Part shown: one piece after another, positions 1-8,812 of the stretch
Layout: every line of letters begins with the position of its first letter
Position numbering within the stretch: the stretch's first letter is position 1
Program-made: the position numbers and the translations under genes
NCBI GenBank assembly: GCA_021129445.1
Contig: JAJOLG010000056.1
Span: forward strand, 1 to 8,879
Length of the DNA: 8,879 nt
Reading direction: 5' to 3'
DNA from: Candidatus Altimarinota bacterium
GTDB lineage: Bacteria > Patescibacteriota > Gracilibacteria > GCA-2401425 > JAJOLG01
The notes under the pieces: model-generated
The model's database searches: none
Told to the model about the DNA's origin: nothing
Seen by the model: only the letters and a program-made list of their open reading frames with translations

Positions 1-91
1 ATAAATATTATCAGATTTCATATTGCGAATAATTTTCCGTTAAAAATACATCATTGATTGTGATAGTCATTTTAAATAAATTATTTTTCAA
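1..91. other. Undecided left edge, no supported gene
   Basis: No gene can be supported here. With TGA read as Gly, plus-strand frame 1 stays open from the window edge to a TAG at 64-66, so it could be the last 21 codons of a plus-strand gene converging on trmD. On the minus strand an ATG at 70 opens a 20-codon ORF that ends at TAA (8-10). Both are too short to judge and neither shows a recognisable motif. Confidence 0.3.
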
Positions 92-133
92 AAAATAAAA
101 AATTTTCTAATTATAGCAAGAATTTTTTATTTT
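92..133. terminator. AT-only inverted repeat at the trmD 3' end
   Basis: The arms at 92-104 and 121-133 are perfect 13-bp inverted complements around a 16-nt loop. The right arm overlaps the trmD stop codon. The stem has no G-C pair, so it would be weak, but its place at the end of a three-gene operon and the T-runs on both strands fit a bidirectional terminator. In a genome this AT-rich such repeats also arise by chance. Confidence 0.35.
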
Positions 134-783
134 AAATTATTCTTTTTCCACTCCTCAATTTTTTTATGATGCCCAGAAAATAAAACTTCTGGAACACTTA
201 ATCACTCAAAAACCTCAGGTTTTGTGTAAAGCGGATATTCTTTTTTTCAATCAAAAGCATCAGAAAAACTTTCTTCCAAATGCGATTTTTCTTTTCAAAT
301 AACGCCTGGTAAAATCCTTGAAATTCAATCAATCAAAATCATTGCAGGAATTTCTCAACCTGTCAAAACATATTCTCAAATACAAATTTCCTCATCAACA
401 AGTGCATCAATAACCCTTTGATCAATTCATTCGTATCTTCAAGCCAAAATTATAAATTCAGTATCTTCATAATTCGCAAAATTTTCCAATTTTTTCTGTG
501 TCAAAACTTCTCATCTCGGACTCGGGTAAATCACATATTGCCTTTTGTACTGCGACTTTTCCTTGATAAATTTCACACAATCAAAAAATGGCTGACAAGT
601 CATAACCATCCCATGACCTCATCAATAAGGAGTATCATCAACTTTTTTATGCTTATCTTTCGAAAAATCTCTCAAATTAAAAATCTCGATTTCTATCAAA
701 TTTTTTTCTTGTGCTTTTCAAAGAATACTTTCATTTAAATAAGAAAAAGCCTCTGGAAAAATTGTAATTATTGAAAATTTCAT
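127..783 (-). CDS. trmD: tRNA (guanine-37-N1)-methyltransferase TrmD
   Basis: TrmD transfers a methyl group from S-adenosylmethionine to G37 of tRNAs, next to the anticodon, preventing +1 frameshifting. Read with TGA = Gly, the 218-aa product opens MKFSIITIFPEAF, has the family VDDTPYGGGHGMVM block, and carries the SPOUT trefoil-knot motifs GRYEGID (115-121) and GEYVLTGGE (136-144), then SRILPG (155-160, with Arg156 at the usual catalytic Arg) and YPLYTKPEVFEG. About 12 glycines are TGA and 5 are GGN. Two oddities: Glu171 sits where the general-base Asp (D169 in E. coli and Haemophilus) is expected, and the protein stops soon after the SGHHKKIEEW helix, so it lacks the last few dozen residues of the 255-aa E. 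coli protein. It is the last gene of its operon, 7 nt after tmk. The ATG is the start the family predicts; no Shine-Dalgarno is visible. Confidence 0.95.
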
Positions 784-790
784 TTTTATT

Positions 791-1447
791 TTATTTTTTT
801 AAAATCTCCCCTAAAATCTCCAAATTTATCTCCTCAATTCATCTCATTTCTCAATCTTTCTCACAATCAATTTTTATCCATCACAATTTTTCCACAACCT
901 CCATTGCAGATTTATGTGCATTTATCAAATGATTTTTATCCTCCTCGTGCAAATCCATTTTTTTTCATCATTTTAAATATTCTCTATCCTCTTTTTTTAA
1001 AACCAATTTTTGACTCATTTCCGGAGAAACATTTAAAAAAATTGTTTTATCCGATTTTGGAATTTTAAAAATATTGTATTCTAAATCCTCTGCCCATTCC
1101 AAAAATTCATCTCTTTCAGCTTTATCGGAAATTTTTCATGCTTGATGAATCAAATTTGCAGACACATACCTATTTGAAATCACAAAATCGTAATCTTTCC
1201 ATGTTTTTTTCAATTCAGAAAAGTGATCAAACCTGTCAATTGCATAAAAAATACTTGCCTGCTTTGCAGAAACATCGCTTCAATACCCTCAATTTAAATA
1301 TTTTTCAACTGCGAAACACGATTTTTCTCAATATCTTGGATAATCCAAAATTAAAACTTTTTTTCACATCTCTTTCAATTTTTTCTCCAAAATTGCAACT
1401 TGTGTTCATTTTCACGAGCCGTCAATTCAGTCAATTACGATAAACAT
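791..1447 (-). CDS. tmk: Thymidylate kinase (dTMP kinase)
   Basis: Tmk phosphorylates dTMP to dTDP with ATP, a required step in dTTP synthesis. With TGA = Gly the 218-aa product begins MFIVIDGIDGSGKGTQ, a Walker A P-loop at about 7-16 in which three glycines are TGA. Then come LDYPRYGEK (34-42), the substrate-side QASIFYAIDRFD stretch (63-74), and ISNRYVSANLIHQAGK (90-105), which corresponds to the usual DRY motif but has Asn92 in place of Asp. The Lys/Arg-rich KKEDREYLKGGKKMD segment (151-165) fits the LID. Length is normal for the family. It starts 2 nt after the stop of the 312-aa gene and ends 7 nt before trmD, so all three are surely cotranscribed. The ATG directly precedes the P-loop strand; there is no Shine-Dalgarno. 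Confidence 0.94.
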
Positions 1448-1449
1448 AT

Positions 1450-2388
1450 TTAATTATTAATTTTTATACATCTCCCGCTTGCATCTTCATCAGTAGAAAA
1501 CAACTCACAAAAATACCCTTCATCACAAACAATATTATCTTTTCATCAGCATTTTTGACTAACAATTGATTGTTTTTCAACAAAATAAAAACCGCTTAAA
1601 ATTTTGGAGATTTCTCTCTTTTGAATTGCCAACTTTTTCTCATCTTCTTGCCACTCTTCAAGTGTTTTTCACTCTTTTTGCAAATAATTTTCTCAAATTT
1701 TTCAATAATTTATTTGAATTAAAACTCAATATTTTTTTTCCTTGTTTTTCAAAAAAATCTCTCTTCAATTTTTCAATTCTTTTAACTCTCAAAAAATTTC
1801 TCAATTTTTCGTTAAAATTGAAAATTCCTCTCATCATTCAGAGAAAAAATTTCATTTTATCAAATTTGTATTTTTAAAATCAAAACTAAAAAATTTCAAA
1901 ATCACTTCTCAGGAAGAATTTTTTAAAAATGTTTTAGAACCTCATTTTACCGCTTTCAAAAAATTTTCATCAAGCAAAAATCAATATCCTCACAATTTAT
2001 TTTCAAAAAAATATTTTTTTAACTCCTCAATTTTTTTTTCTTCAATTACAGAAATTTTTTTAACATCAAAAAATTTTTTTCAATCTTTATCAAAAAAAAT
2101 TTCTCATTCAAAAAATTTTTTTTTATCTCAAATAAAATTATTCAAATAAAAATCTTTCGAAATCGCAAGAAATTCTTTTCATTTCTCATCTTTTACCAAA
2201 AATTCTCACTTATTTTTCTCAAAAATCACAGAACCTGTAAATGAAATTTGTTCAGGCTGATTTTGCAAAACCCTCTCGTTTAACTGATTTTTTTCAGAAA
2301 AATTTGGAACTCAAAAAAAATGAAATGCGATTCATAAAAAAATTAAAACTAAAAATTGTGAATAAAAAAATATTTTTGCTCTTGTCAT
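1450..2388 (-). CDS. Exported or membrane-anchored protein of unknown function with a C-terminal four-Cys motif
   Basis: I do not recognise a family. The 312-aa product (TGA = Gly) has a basic N-terminus (MTRAK) and a hydrophobic segment at about 6-26, a signal anchor or uncleaved signal, with no lipobox. The body (about 40-275) is rich in Lys, Glu and Phe with several short beta-like strands and no recognised catalytic motif. The last 35 residues hold four cysteines spaced C-x7-C-x5-C-x12-C (C280, C288, C294, C307) inside a CGG...C..GY.C...DASG.C pattern, likely disulfide-bonded outside the membrane. From memory, similar CGG...C.EGY.C tails occur in other secreted bacterial proteins, but I cannot name the family. 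It is the first gene of the operon with tmk and trmD, and its start faces ruvC across 59 nt. The reading frame is certain; the function is unknown. Confidence 0.85.
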
Positions 2389-2412
2389 AAAAAAATTTTA
2401 TTTTATAAAAAA

Positions 2413-2424
2413 AACTTATAAGTT
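2413..2424. promoter_or_regulatory. 12-bp perfect palindrome in the divergent ruvC / tmk-operon spacer
   Basis: AACTTATAAGTT is fully self-complementary and lies near the middle of the 59-nt gap between the start of the 312-aa gene (minus) and ruvC (plus). The TTATAA core resembles a -10 box on both strands, so the site could be a shared promoter core or an operator for a dimeric regulator. A chance palindrome is possible in such AT-rich DNA. The rest of the gap (2389-2447) is A/T runs with no clear -35 box. Confidence 0.4.
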
Positions 2425-2447
2425 AAAAAAAAATAATCAAGAATTTT

Positions 2448-2918
2448 GTGAAAATACTCTGAATTGACCCCGGCCTTGAAACAATATGATTTGCAATTAT
2501 TGAAATAGATCACCCACAAAACATTGATTTAATTGATTATTGAGTGATTTTAACAAAATCAAAAACCGCTTTTGAAAAAAGACTTTTGCAAATTTCACAA
2601 GATTTAAACAATATTTTAGATGAATTTGAGCCAGATTTTGTATCAATCGAGAGACTTTTTTTTGGGACAAATATTACAAATTGAATTCAGGTTGCTCATG
2701 CGAGATGAGTTTGCATTTTAGAAATCGTCAAAAGATGAATTGAAATTTACGAATTCTCACCAAACGAAATGAAATCAATAATTTGCTGAAACTGACTTGC
2801 AAAAAAAGACCAAGTTCAATTTATGATAAAATCACAACTTTGACTCACAAAAATCCCAAAACCTGATGATGCTGCGGATGCAATTGGTTTGGCGATGTGT
2901 TTAGCATTTTCGATTTAA
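2448..2918 (+). CDS. ruvC: Crossover junction endodeoxyribonuclease RuvC
   Basis: RuvC cuts Holliday junctions symmetrically with two metal ions, normally together with RuvAB. The 156-aa product (TGA = Gly) starts MKILGIDPGLETIGFAIIE and shows the four acidic catalytic positions: Asp7, Glu68 (in VSIERLFFG), Asp141 and Asp144 (in KPDDAADAIGLA). NITNGIQVAHARG and YEFSPNEMKSIICGNGLAKKDQV match the DNA-binding and C-terminal parts of the family. It is slightly shorter than E. coli RuvC (173 aa), as is common. Nine glycines are TGA. The start is GTG at 2448: an in-frame TAA at 2424 lies upstream, there is no ATG between, and GTG places Asp7 at the family position. It is the only complete plus-strand gene here. 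It is not next to ruvA or ruvB, and its TAA ends 3 nt before the convergent neighbour's stop. Confidence 0.95.
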
Positions 2919-2921
2919 TTT

Positions 2922-4124
2922 TTAAGAAATATCCAATGCAATATTTTTTTCAGTAAAATCTTTTTTATCAAATTTTTCAAATTCCTCAACTTTTTTTCAT
3001 TCTTTCAAAAGTTGCTGAATTTGCTTCACGGTTAAACTTTGTCAAAATGAAAAAATATCTTCTTTCATCATTGGCTTAAAATTTTTTTGAGATAAAATTT
3101 TTTCTTTAAAATTACTCTTTTTCTCAATTTTTTCTTCTCAAAAAATAATTATTTCTCATTCCATTTTTAAAGCAGATTTTTTAATTTTTTCTGACAAATT
3201 TTTTAAATAATTTTCAAGTGCTTTTTTTGTATTTTTTCAAAAATGCCCAGCTCACAAAGTATCAAGCCCATCAACAACTTCATTTTCTCTTTGAAAATTA
3301 AAAACTGCTTCCATGGTTGCACTATCATAAACTCAATTTGGATTTTCACGATAAAATCAAATGTTTTTCAAAATTATTTGCAATTTTAAAACATTTTCTC
3401 ACTCATCTCAAAATCAAATATCCTGTGGAATTTTTACAAATTCAAAAATTTCTTTTTTTGGAGCAGAATATTTTTTTCATCATTTTCATCAAACAACAAT
3501 GGTTTTACCTCAAACTCACGATCCACGAAAAGCGTAAGTTCATCAATTTTTTACATGATTTGTTCTCTCAATTAACCTTTTTTCAATAAAACTTGGCAAT
3601 TTTCAAGAGATACTTGTAAAATCCAAAGTATCTAATTCGGGGCTTTTACCGCAAACTTTACCATCAACAAACTGAATTCACCAATTCAAAGCTCTTGCCA
3701 AACCAACTTCTCATTTTCACATCCAAATATCTATCCTAATGTAGTCGGAATGAGCATAAATCGCACCTCATCTATCATGAATTGTTCAAATTCACAATCA
3801 AGGTAAAACAATTTTTGTTCAAAAATCATATCACTTCGGCCCAGCCAAAAGCCCCATGTAAACCTCAGTTCCATCAGCTCAATTTGTTCAATTTCAATTT
3901 AAACGAATATCCGCTTGATAATCTCACCTCATGTAAAATTTTTGATTTGGAAGTGGAGAATAATAAGCAGTAACCAGAAATTTTTGAGGTTTACAATTTT
4001 GCAAATTCTCCTCTCATTTTACAAAATTTTTTTTAGAATCAGCAAAAATTTTTTCAACTCAAAAAAAATTTCAAAAAATTATTGAAAAAATTATTGTCGA
4101 TGAAAAAAATTTTTTTAAAATCAT
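2922..4124 (-). CDS. Secreted 3D-domain protein with C-terminal peptidoglycan-binding domain
   Basis: This is probably a cell-wall-acting protein. The 400-aa product (TGA = Gly) has a signal peptide (MILKKFF, hydrophobic core about 9-28, likely cleavage after IFA at 28). Residues 50-150 resemble the 3D (three-Asp) domain, whose double-psi barrel is shared with MltA-type lytic transglycosylases: VTAYYSPLPNQ, then FGTKIVLPGLG, HDRGGAI (Asp117) and IRIDIWMG (Asp132), with Asp127 the likely third Asp, then GLARALNWG. A glycine-rich linker (193-216) follows. Residues 233-310 form a peptidoglycan-binding domain (GDEGENVLKLQIILKNIGFY, GVYDSATMEAVFNFQREN, GHFGKNTKKAL). The last 90 residues are charged and unassigned. 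An in-frame TAA 9 nt upstream fixes the ATG; no Shine-Dalgarno is seen. Hydrolytic activity is inferred from the fold. The domain could instead only bind or remodel glycan. Confidence 0.85.
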
Positions 4125-4136
4125 TTTTATTTTTTA

Positions 4137-4174
4137 GTTCAAAAAATTTTAAGAAAAATAAAAAATTTTTGAAC
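4137..4174 (-). terminator. Hairpin between the lipoprotein and the 3D-domain gene
   Basis: GTTCAAAAA (4137-4145) and TTTTTGAAC (4166-4174) are perfect 9-bp arms, each outer end holding two G-C pairs, and further A/T pairing is possible inside with one mismatch or bulge. It lies in the 102-nt gap after the lipoprotein stop and 13 nt before the 3D-domain ATG, and on the minus strand it is followed by AT-rich sequence. It could end the lipoprotein transcript or attenuate readthrough into the next gene. Confidence 0.45.
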
Positions 4175-4226
4175 AAAATCAACTTGCGAAAAGATATTTT
4201 TATTGATTTTTAACTTTTACTATTTT

Positions 4227-5453
4227 TTATTCAGGTTCTCAACAAATATAATGTATTTCACTTGCATCTGCAAAAATAGCATCAATATTTGGGTTATTAA
4301 CACTTGATCAATTTAAATAAAGCACATCTCATCATAAATATTCTTGAATAATTTCTCACTGTCATTCAGTTTTTTCAGTTAAAATATTACAAGCGTATTC
4401 TGTATGATACCACTCATTTTCAATGGAGTCTGCCTGCACACAAAAAGAATCTTTTTTTGGTCTAAAAACAAGTCTTCAAACATCAGATTTTGTTTTTCAT
4501 TCCCAACATTGAGATCAAACTACATTTAATTTATTTGCCTTATAGGTATCATTATAGGCACATAATCAAGTTCAAGTAATTCAATTTATTCAAGTTGATA
4601 GTAAATCTATTCAATTATTTTCATCCCATTCTCAATTTTTATCTAAAATAAATCAAGTAAATGTTTTTTCATAATTAAATTCAGGAAAAACTTCATTTGT
4701 TGCAAAATCATCCTTAATAAAAGTGAAATCAGAAGCTAAACAAGGCCATTTAAAAAGCAATCATCAGTCAGAATTTTTTGCACTTTGAAATGTTGTTAAA
4801 GTTGAAACTCTTAAAGAAGAATATTTTCAATCATTAGACTGTCTACTTTGAGCAATTTTTGCTTGTACATCAAAACTTTTCTCTTCTGTAAACAAATCCT
4901 TTAAAAGTCTTGATTTTTTTGTATTTTCTTCACTATCAAAAAATAATGAAAAATTCACAGATCAATCATTTTGCACATCAATTTTTTCCATTCAGTATCA
5001 TCAGTAAGAAATCGAATCAAAAATTCAAAATGAATTTGTAATATTTTTAAAAGCAACTTTTATTCACAACAGCTTTGAATTATCTCATAAATTCAAATTT
5101 TGTCAATCGAATTTTCATCAGGAAACTGTTCAAGATCAAAAATCAACATTTCATACAACTTGCCATAAATCAAGTCAAGTTGATTTTTTAAAATAATTTC
5201 AATTTCAAGAAGTTCAGTTAAAAATTATATTTGCTCACAAATTATTTTCATCGCTTTCAAACTCTGCTCATTTAAAAAAATCTTCTTCATTTTTTAAATC
5301 TAATTCTTCATTTTCTAAAAATATAGATCAAGAATTTGTTTCCAAAAAATCTCAATTTAAAATATCAGAATCAGAAAATAAATCCTGTTTTTCCTTTTGA
5401 CATCAAGAAAAAATAAGTAATAAACTCAGCGATAATATTAAAATTTTTTTCAT
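4227..5453 (-). CDS. Lipoprotein of unknown function
   Basis: The family is not recognised. The 408-aa product (TGA = Gly) begins MKKILILSLSLLLIFSGC, a clear type II signal peptide with lipobox FSGC and lipidation at Cys18, so it should be anchored on the outside of the membrane. Residues 19-70 are strongly acidic and low-complexity, a probable spacer. From about 70 the sequence becomes rich in Gly, Asn, Ser and Thr with alternating hydrophobic residues, suggesting beta structure (for example GNVDFGSGTVSGGKFDGQNL at 101-120). The C-terminal half carries six cysteines (238, 298, 316, 338, 355, 404), an even number that could make three disulfides. It follows the BatA-like gene by 65 nt on the same strand and has a hairpin past its end. 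The start is the only ATG that gives a signal peptide. An envelope or surface role is inferred from export alone. Confidence 0.87.
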
Positions 5454-5518
5454 AAAAAATTATTTTAAACAAAAACATTTATATTTAAAAAATATTTTTT
5501 TTGAAATGCAATTTTTTT

Positions 5519-6592
5519 TTAAATTTTTCTTCTAAAAATCCAAAACTCAAAAATAAAATAAATCAAAAAAATAAAAAATCCAAAAATCGCAAAATTTTCA
5601 AAAATATCATCAAATTTCTTTTTATTCTCAAAAATAATTTCTTTTTTCTCCAAAGAATAAATTTCTTTAAAAATATTTTTCAAAGTATCTTTTTTATCCG
5701 ACCAAAAATACTTTCATCAAGTTTGCTGAGCAATTTGAATCAAAGTGTGCTCATCAAGACTTGTCATATATTTTGAACCATCAGGATTTTTAATAAATCA
5801 TTTTTCTCAATTTTGCAAAATCAAAGGAATTTCAGCTCATTCTCGCTTTCAAATTCAAATTGTGTAAACTTTTATTCACTTATCAATTGCGAGTTTTACA
5901 GGATCAAATGGGTTAATTCAGCGGTTATTTTCTCAATCGGTCATTAAAATTAAAACTTTTTCCCTGTCTTTTCAAGGTCATTTTTTTTCAAATTTATCAA
6001 TCGAATAAAGCAAAGCATTTCAAAGCCCAGTTCAATTCAGTCAAATCACATTTTGATTTATTAAATCCGTTGAAAGAAATTCTGTAAAATCACGAAGAAT
6101 TTTCAAATCACCAGTTAAAGGAATATTCGTAAAAGGCCTACCAGAAAAGATCACAAGCGACATTCTATCCCCCGTTCTCAGCCTATCAATAAAATCCAAA
6201 ATTGTATTTTTTGCAACAGTAATCCTGTTAGGCTTCATATCCTCTGCCAACATAGAAAGCGACACATCAACAGCCAAAACCACATCAATTCAAGAGTATT
6301 TTTTTTCAATTAAAACACTTTGAAGTTGCGGTCTTGCGATAATAATCGTCAAAATTATTAGTAAAAAAATTTTTAAAATTATTGAAAAATTTTTTTTCCA
6401 AAAATAAAAAATTTTCTCAATTTTTGTTTGAGGTGAAAAAAATTTTTTTGCAGAATTAAAAAAAGAAATTTTTATAGATTTTTTTTCATCTCAAATATTT
6501 TTTTTAAAATACAAGAAAAAAATTATTGGAATTAAAAGAAAAAGTGCCAGGAAAATTTTATCTTGAAAAAAGATATTTAAGAGATTTTGCAT
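5519..6592 (-). CDS. BatA-like von Willebrand factor A domain membrane protein
   Basis: The 357-aa product (TGA = Gly) matches the layout of BatA/BatB aerotolerance-type proteins: two N-terminal membrane segments (about 12-30 and 69-87), an ARPQ turn after the second, a VWA domain (about 100-290) and a C-terminal membrane segment (about 335-350). The metal-ion-dependent adhesion site is complete: Asp109, Ser111 and Ser113 in AVDVSLSM, Thr188 in GTGLGNAL, and Asp219 in MTDGENN. Family stretches NRITVAKNTILDFIDR, GDRMSLVIFSGRPF and PLTGDLKIL are clear. Such proteins usually sit with a MoxR ATPase and a DUF58 protein; neither is here, the neighbours being glmS upstream and a lipoprotein 65 nt downstream. 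The ATG at 6592 follows an in-frame TAA at 6610 and gives the expected N-terminus. The role is probably envelope protein assembly or stress tolerance, by family only. Confidence 0.9.
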
Positions 6593-6602
6593 ATTTTTTA
6601 GT

Positions 6603-6659
6603 CTAAATTATTCATAAAAAATCTGTAATAACTATATTGTAAATTCATTTATTAAACAT
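6603..6659 (-). CDS. Possible 18-aa leader ORF ahead of the VWA gene
   Basis: ATG at 6659 opens an 18-codon frame (one or two Gly from TGA depending on code use; MFNKGIYNIVIT then DFLGII) that ends in TAG, 10 nt before the VWA start codon. It is preceded by AAGGAA at about 9 nt, the only Shine-Dalgarno-like stretch seen before any start in the window. A second, 10-codon ORF (6678-6710, MTIAKENFFE) lies just before it. Neither has a recognisable product. They may be leader peptides or chance frames. Confidence 0.2.
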
Positions 6660-6708
6660 AAAATAGTTCCTTATTTTTTACTCAAAAAAATTTTCTTTTG
6701 CTATCGTC

Positions 6709-6736
6709 ATAATTTTAAAATTTATTTTATAAAAAA

Positions 6737-6740
<4 letters not shown>
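6709..6740. terminator. AT-only inverted repeat overlapping the glmS stop
   Basis: ATAATTTT (6709-6716) and AAAATTAT (6733-6740) are perfect 8-bp arms around a 16-nt AT loop, overlapping the glmS TAA at 6737-6739. Position fits a weak terminator between glmS and the VWA gene, but the stem has no G-C pair. Confidence 0.25.
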
Positions 6741-8569
<1,829 letters not shown>

Positions 8570-8591
8570 AATAAAAGTTTATTTTATAAAA

Positions 8592-8666
8592 TGGTTGAAA
8601 ATGAAGGATTCGAACCTTTGAATTACCGGTTCAGAGCCGATTGCCTTACCACTTGGCGAATTCCCA
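8592..8666 (-). tRNA. tRNA-Gln (anticodon CUG)
   Basis: The 75-nt sequence folds as a cloverleaf: acceptor TGGGAAT pairs with ATTTTCA (two G-U pairs), D stem GCC/GGC with loop AAGTGGTAA, anticodon stem ATCGG/CCGGT around loop CTCTGAA, variable loop AATTC, T stem AAAGG/CCTTC with loop TTCGAAT (one A-C mismatch at the stem base), discriminator A, and an encoded CCA end. The weak T1-A72 pair and the GCCAAG...GGTAAGGCA D-arm are typical of tRNA-Gln. Anticodon CUG reads CAG. It lies 22 nt upstream of glmS on the same strand, so the two are probably one transcript processed by RNase P and 3' nucleases. Confidence 0.93.
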
Positions 8667-8675
8667 ATTTTTTTA

Positions 8676-8703
8676 AATTTAGATTTAAAAAAAATTGAGT
8701 CAA
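8676..8703 (-). promoter_or_regulatory. Candidate sigma-70-type promoter for tRNA-Gln and glmS
   Basis: On the minus strand TTGACT (8703-8698) is followed, after a 16-nt spacer, by TAAATT (8681-8676). The 5' end of the tRNA lies 9 nt further on, a natural distance for a transcription start just before or at the tRNA. The -35 box matches the consensus at 5 of 6 positions, and G and C are rare in this spacer. There is no other obvious promoter in the 22 nt before glmS. Confidence 0.4.
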
Positions 8704-8789
8704 AATTTTTTTTATTTTTGATTAAATATCAAAAAAAAATTTTTTTAAGCTTTGTAAATTTTTTTTCACAACAAAAAAAAATTTTTTCA

Positions 8790-8809
8790 GTAAAATAAAA
8801 AGATTTTAC
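8790..8809 (-). terminator. Hairpin followed by a T-run, past the right-edge gene
   Basis: On the minus strand GTAAAAT and ATTTTAC are perfect 7-bp arms around a 6-nt loop, followed within 8 nt by a run of nine T. It starts 3 nt after the TAG at 8813-8815, as expected for an intrinsic terminator of a minus-strand gene entering from the right edge. The stem is short with one G-C pair. Confidence 0.4.
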
Positions 8810-8812
8810 AAA

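Larger units (their letters stand above)
8667..8812. other. Non-coding spacer upstream of tRNA-Gln, with spaced A-tracts
   Basis: No coding frame is supported. The stretch is built from A-runs followed by T-runs, with A/T junctions at 8739/8740, 8781/8782 and (just outside) 8820/8821, i.e. 42 and 39 nt apart. Such tracts can bend DNA. The right half holds a hairpin and the left half a promoter candidate, both listed separately. Confidence 0.6.

Noticed and set aside
418-2149. Several plus-strand ORFs of about 100-135 codons opposite trmD, tmk and the 312-aa gene
   Set aside because: They are antisense shadows: low-complexity Phe/Leu/Ser/Lys strings with no motifs, lying opposite minus-strand genes with clear family signatures.
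3424-3548. A second minus-strand frame inside the 3D-domain gene that reads like protein (contains LTLFVDREFEVKPLLFDEN)
   Set aside because: It is open for under 40 codons and would need two compensating frameshifts. In-frame TGA-Gly codons become GAx (Asp/Glu) in the +1 frame, which makes shadow frames look acidic and protein-like. The main frame runs unbroken through both flanking domains.
3317-3973. Plus-strand ORFs of 90 and 63 codons opposite the 3D-domain gene
   Set aside because: They are antisense to the PG-binding and 3D coding regions, with no motif and no start signal.
5454-5518. A terminator hairpin between the VWA gene and the lipoprotein
   Set aside because: Only imperfect A/T pairing is present (CAAAAA and TTTTTG ends with poor inner matches), so cotranscription is equally likely.
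6041-6283. An 80-residue minus-strand ORF beginning MVLAVDVSLSM, as a separate small VWA protein
   Set aside because: It is only the TGA-free interior of the 357-aa VWA gene. The edges are TGA codons that encode Gly.
8570-8591. A glmS ribozyme or T-box leader upstream of glmS
   Set aside because: Only 22 AT-rich nt separate the tRNA from glmS, which leaves no room for either structure.
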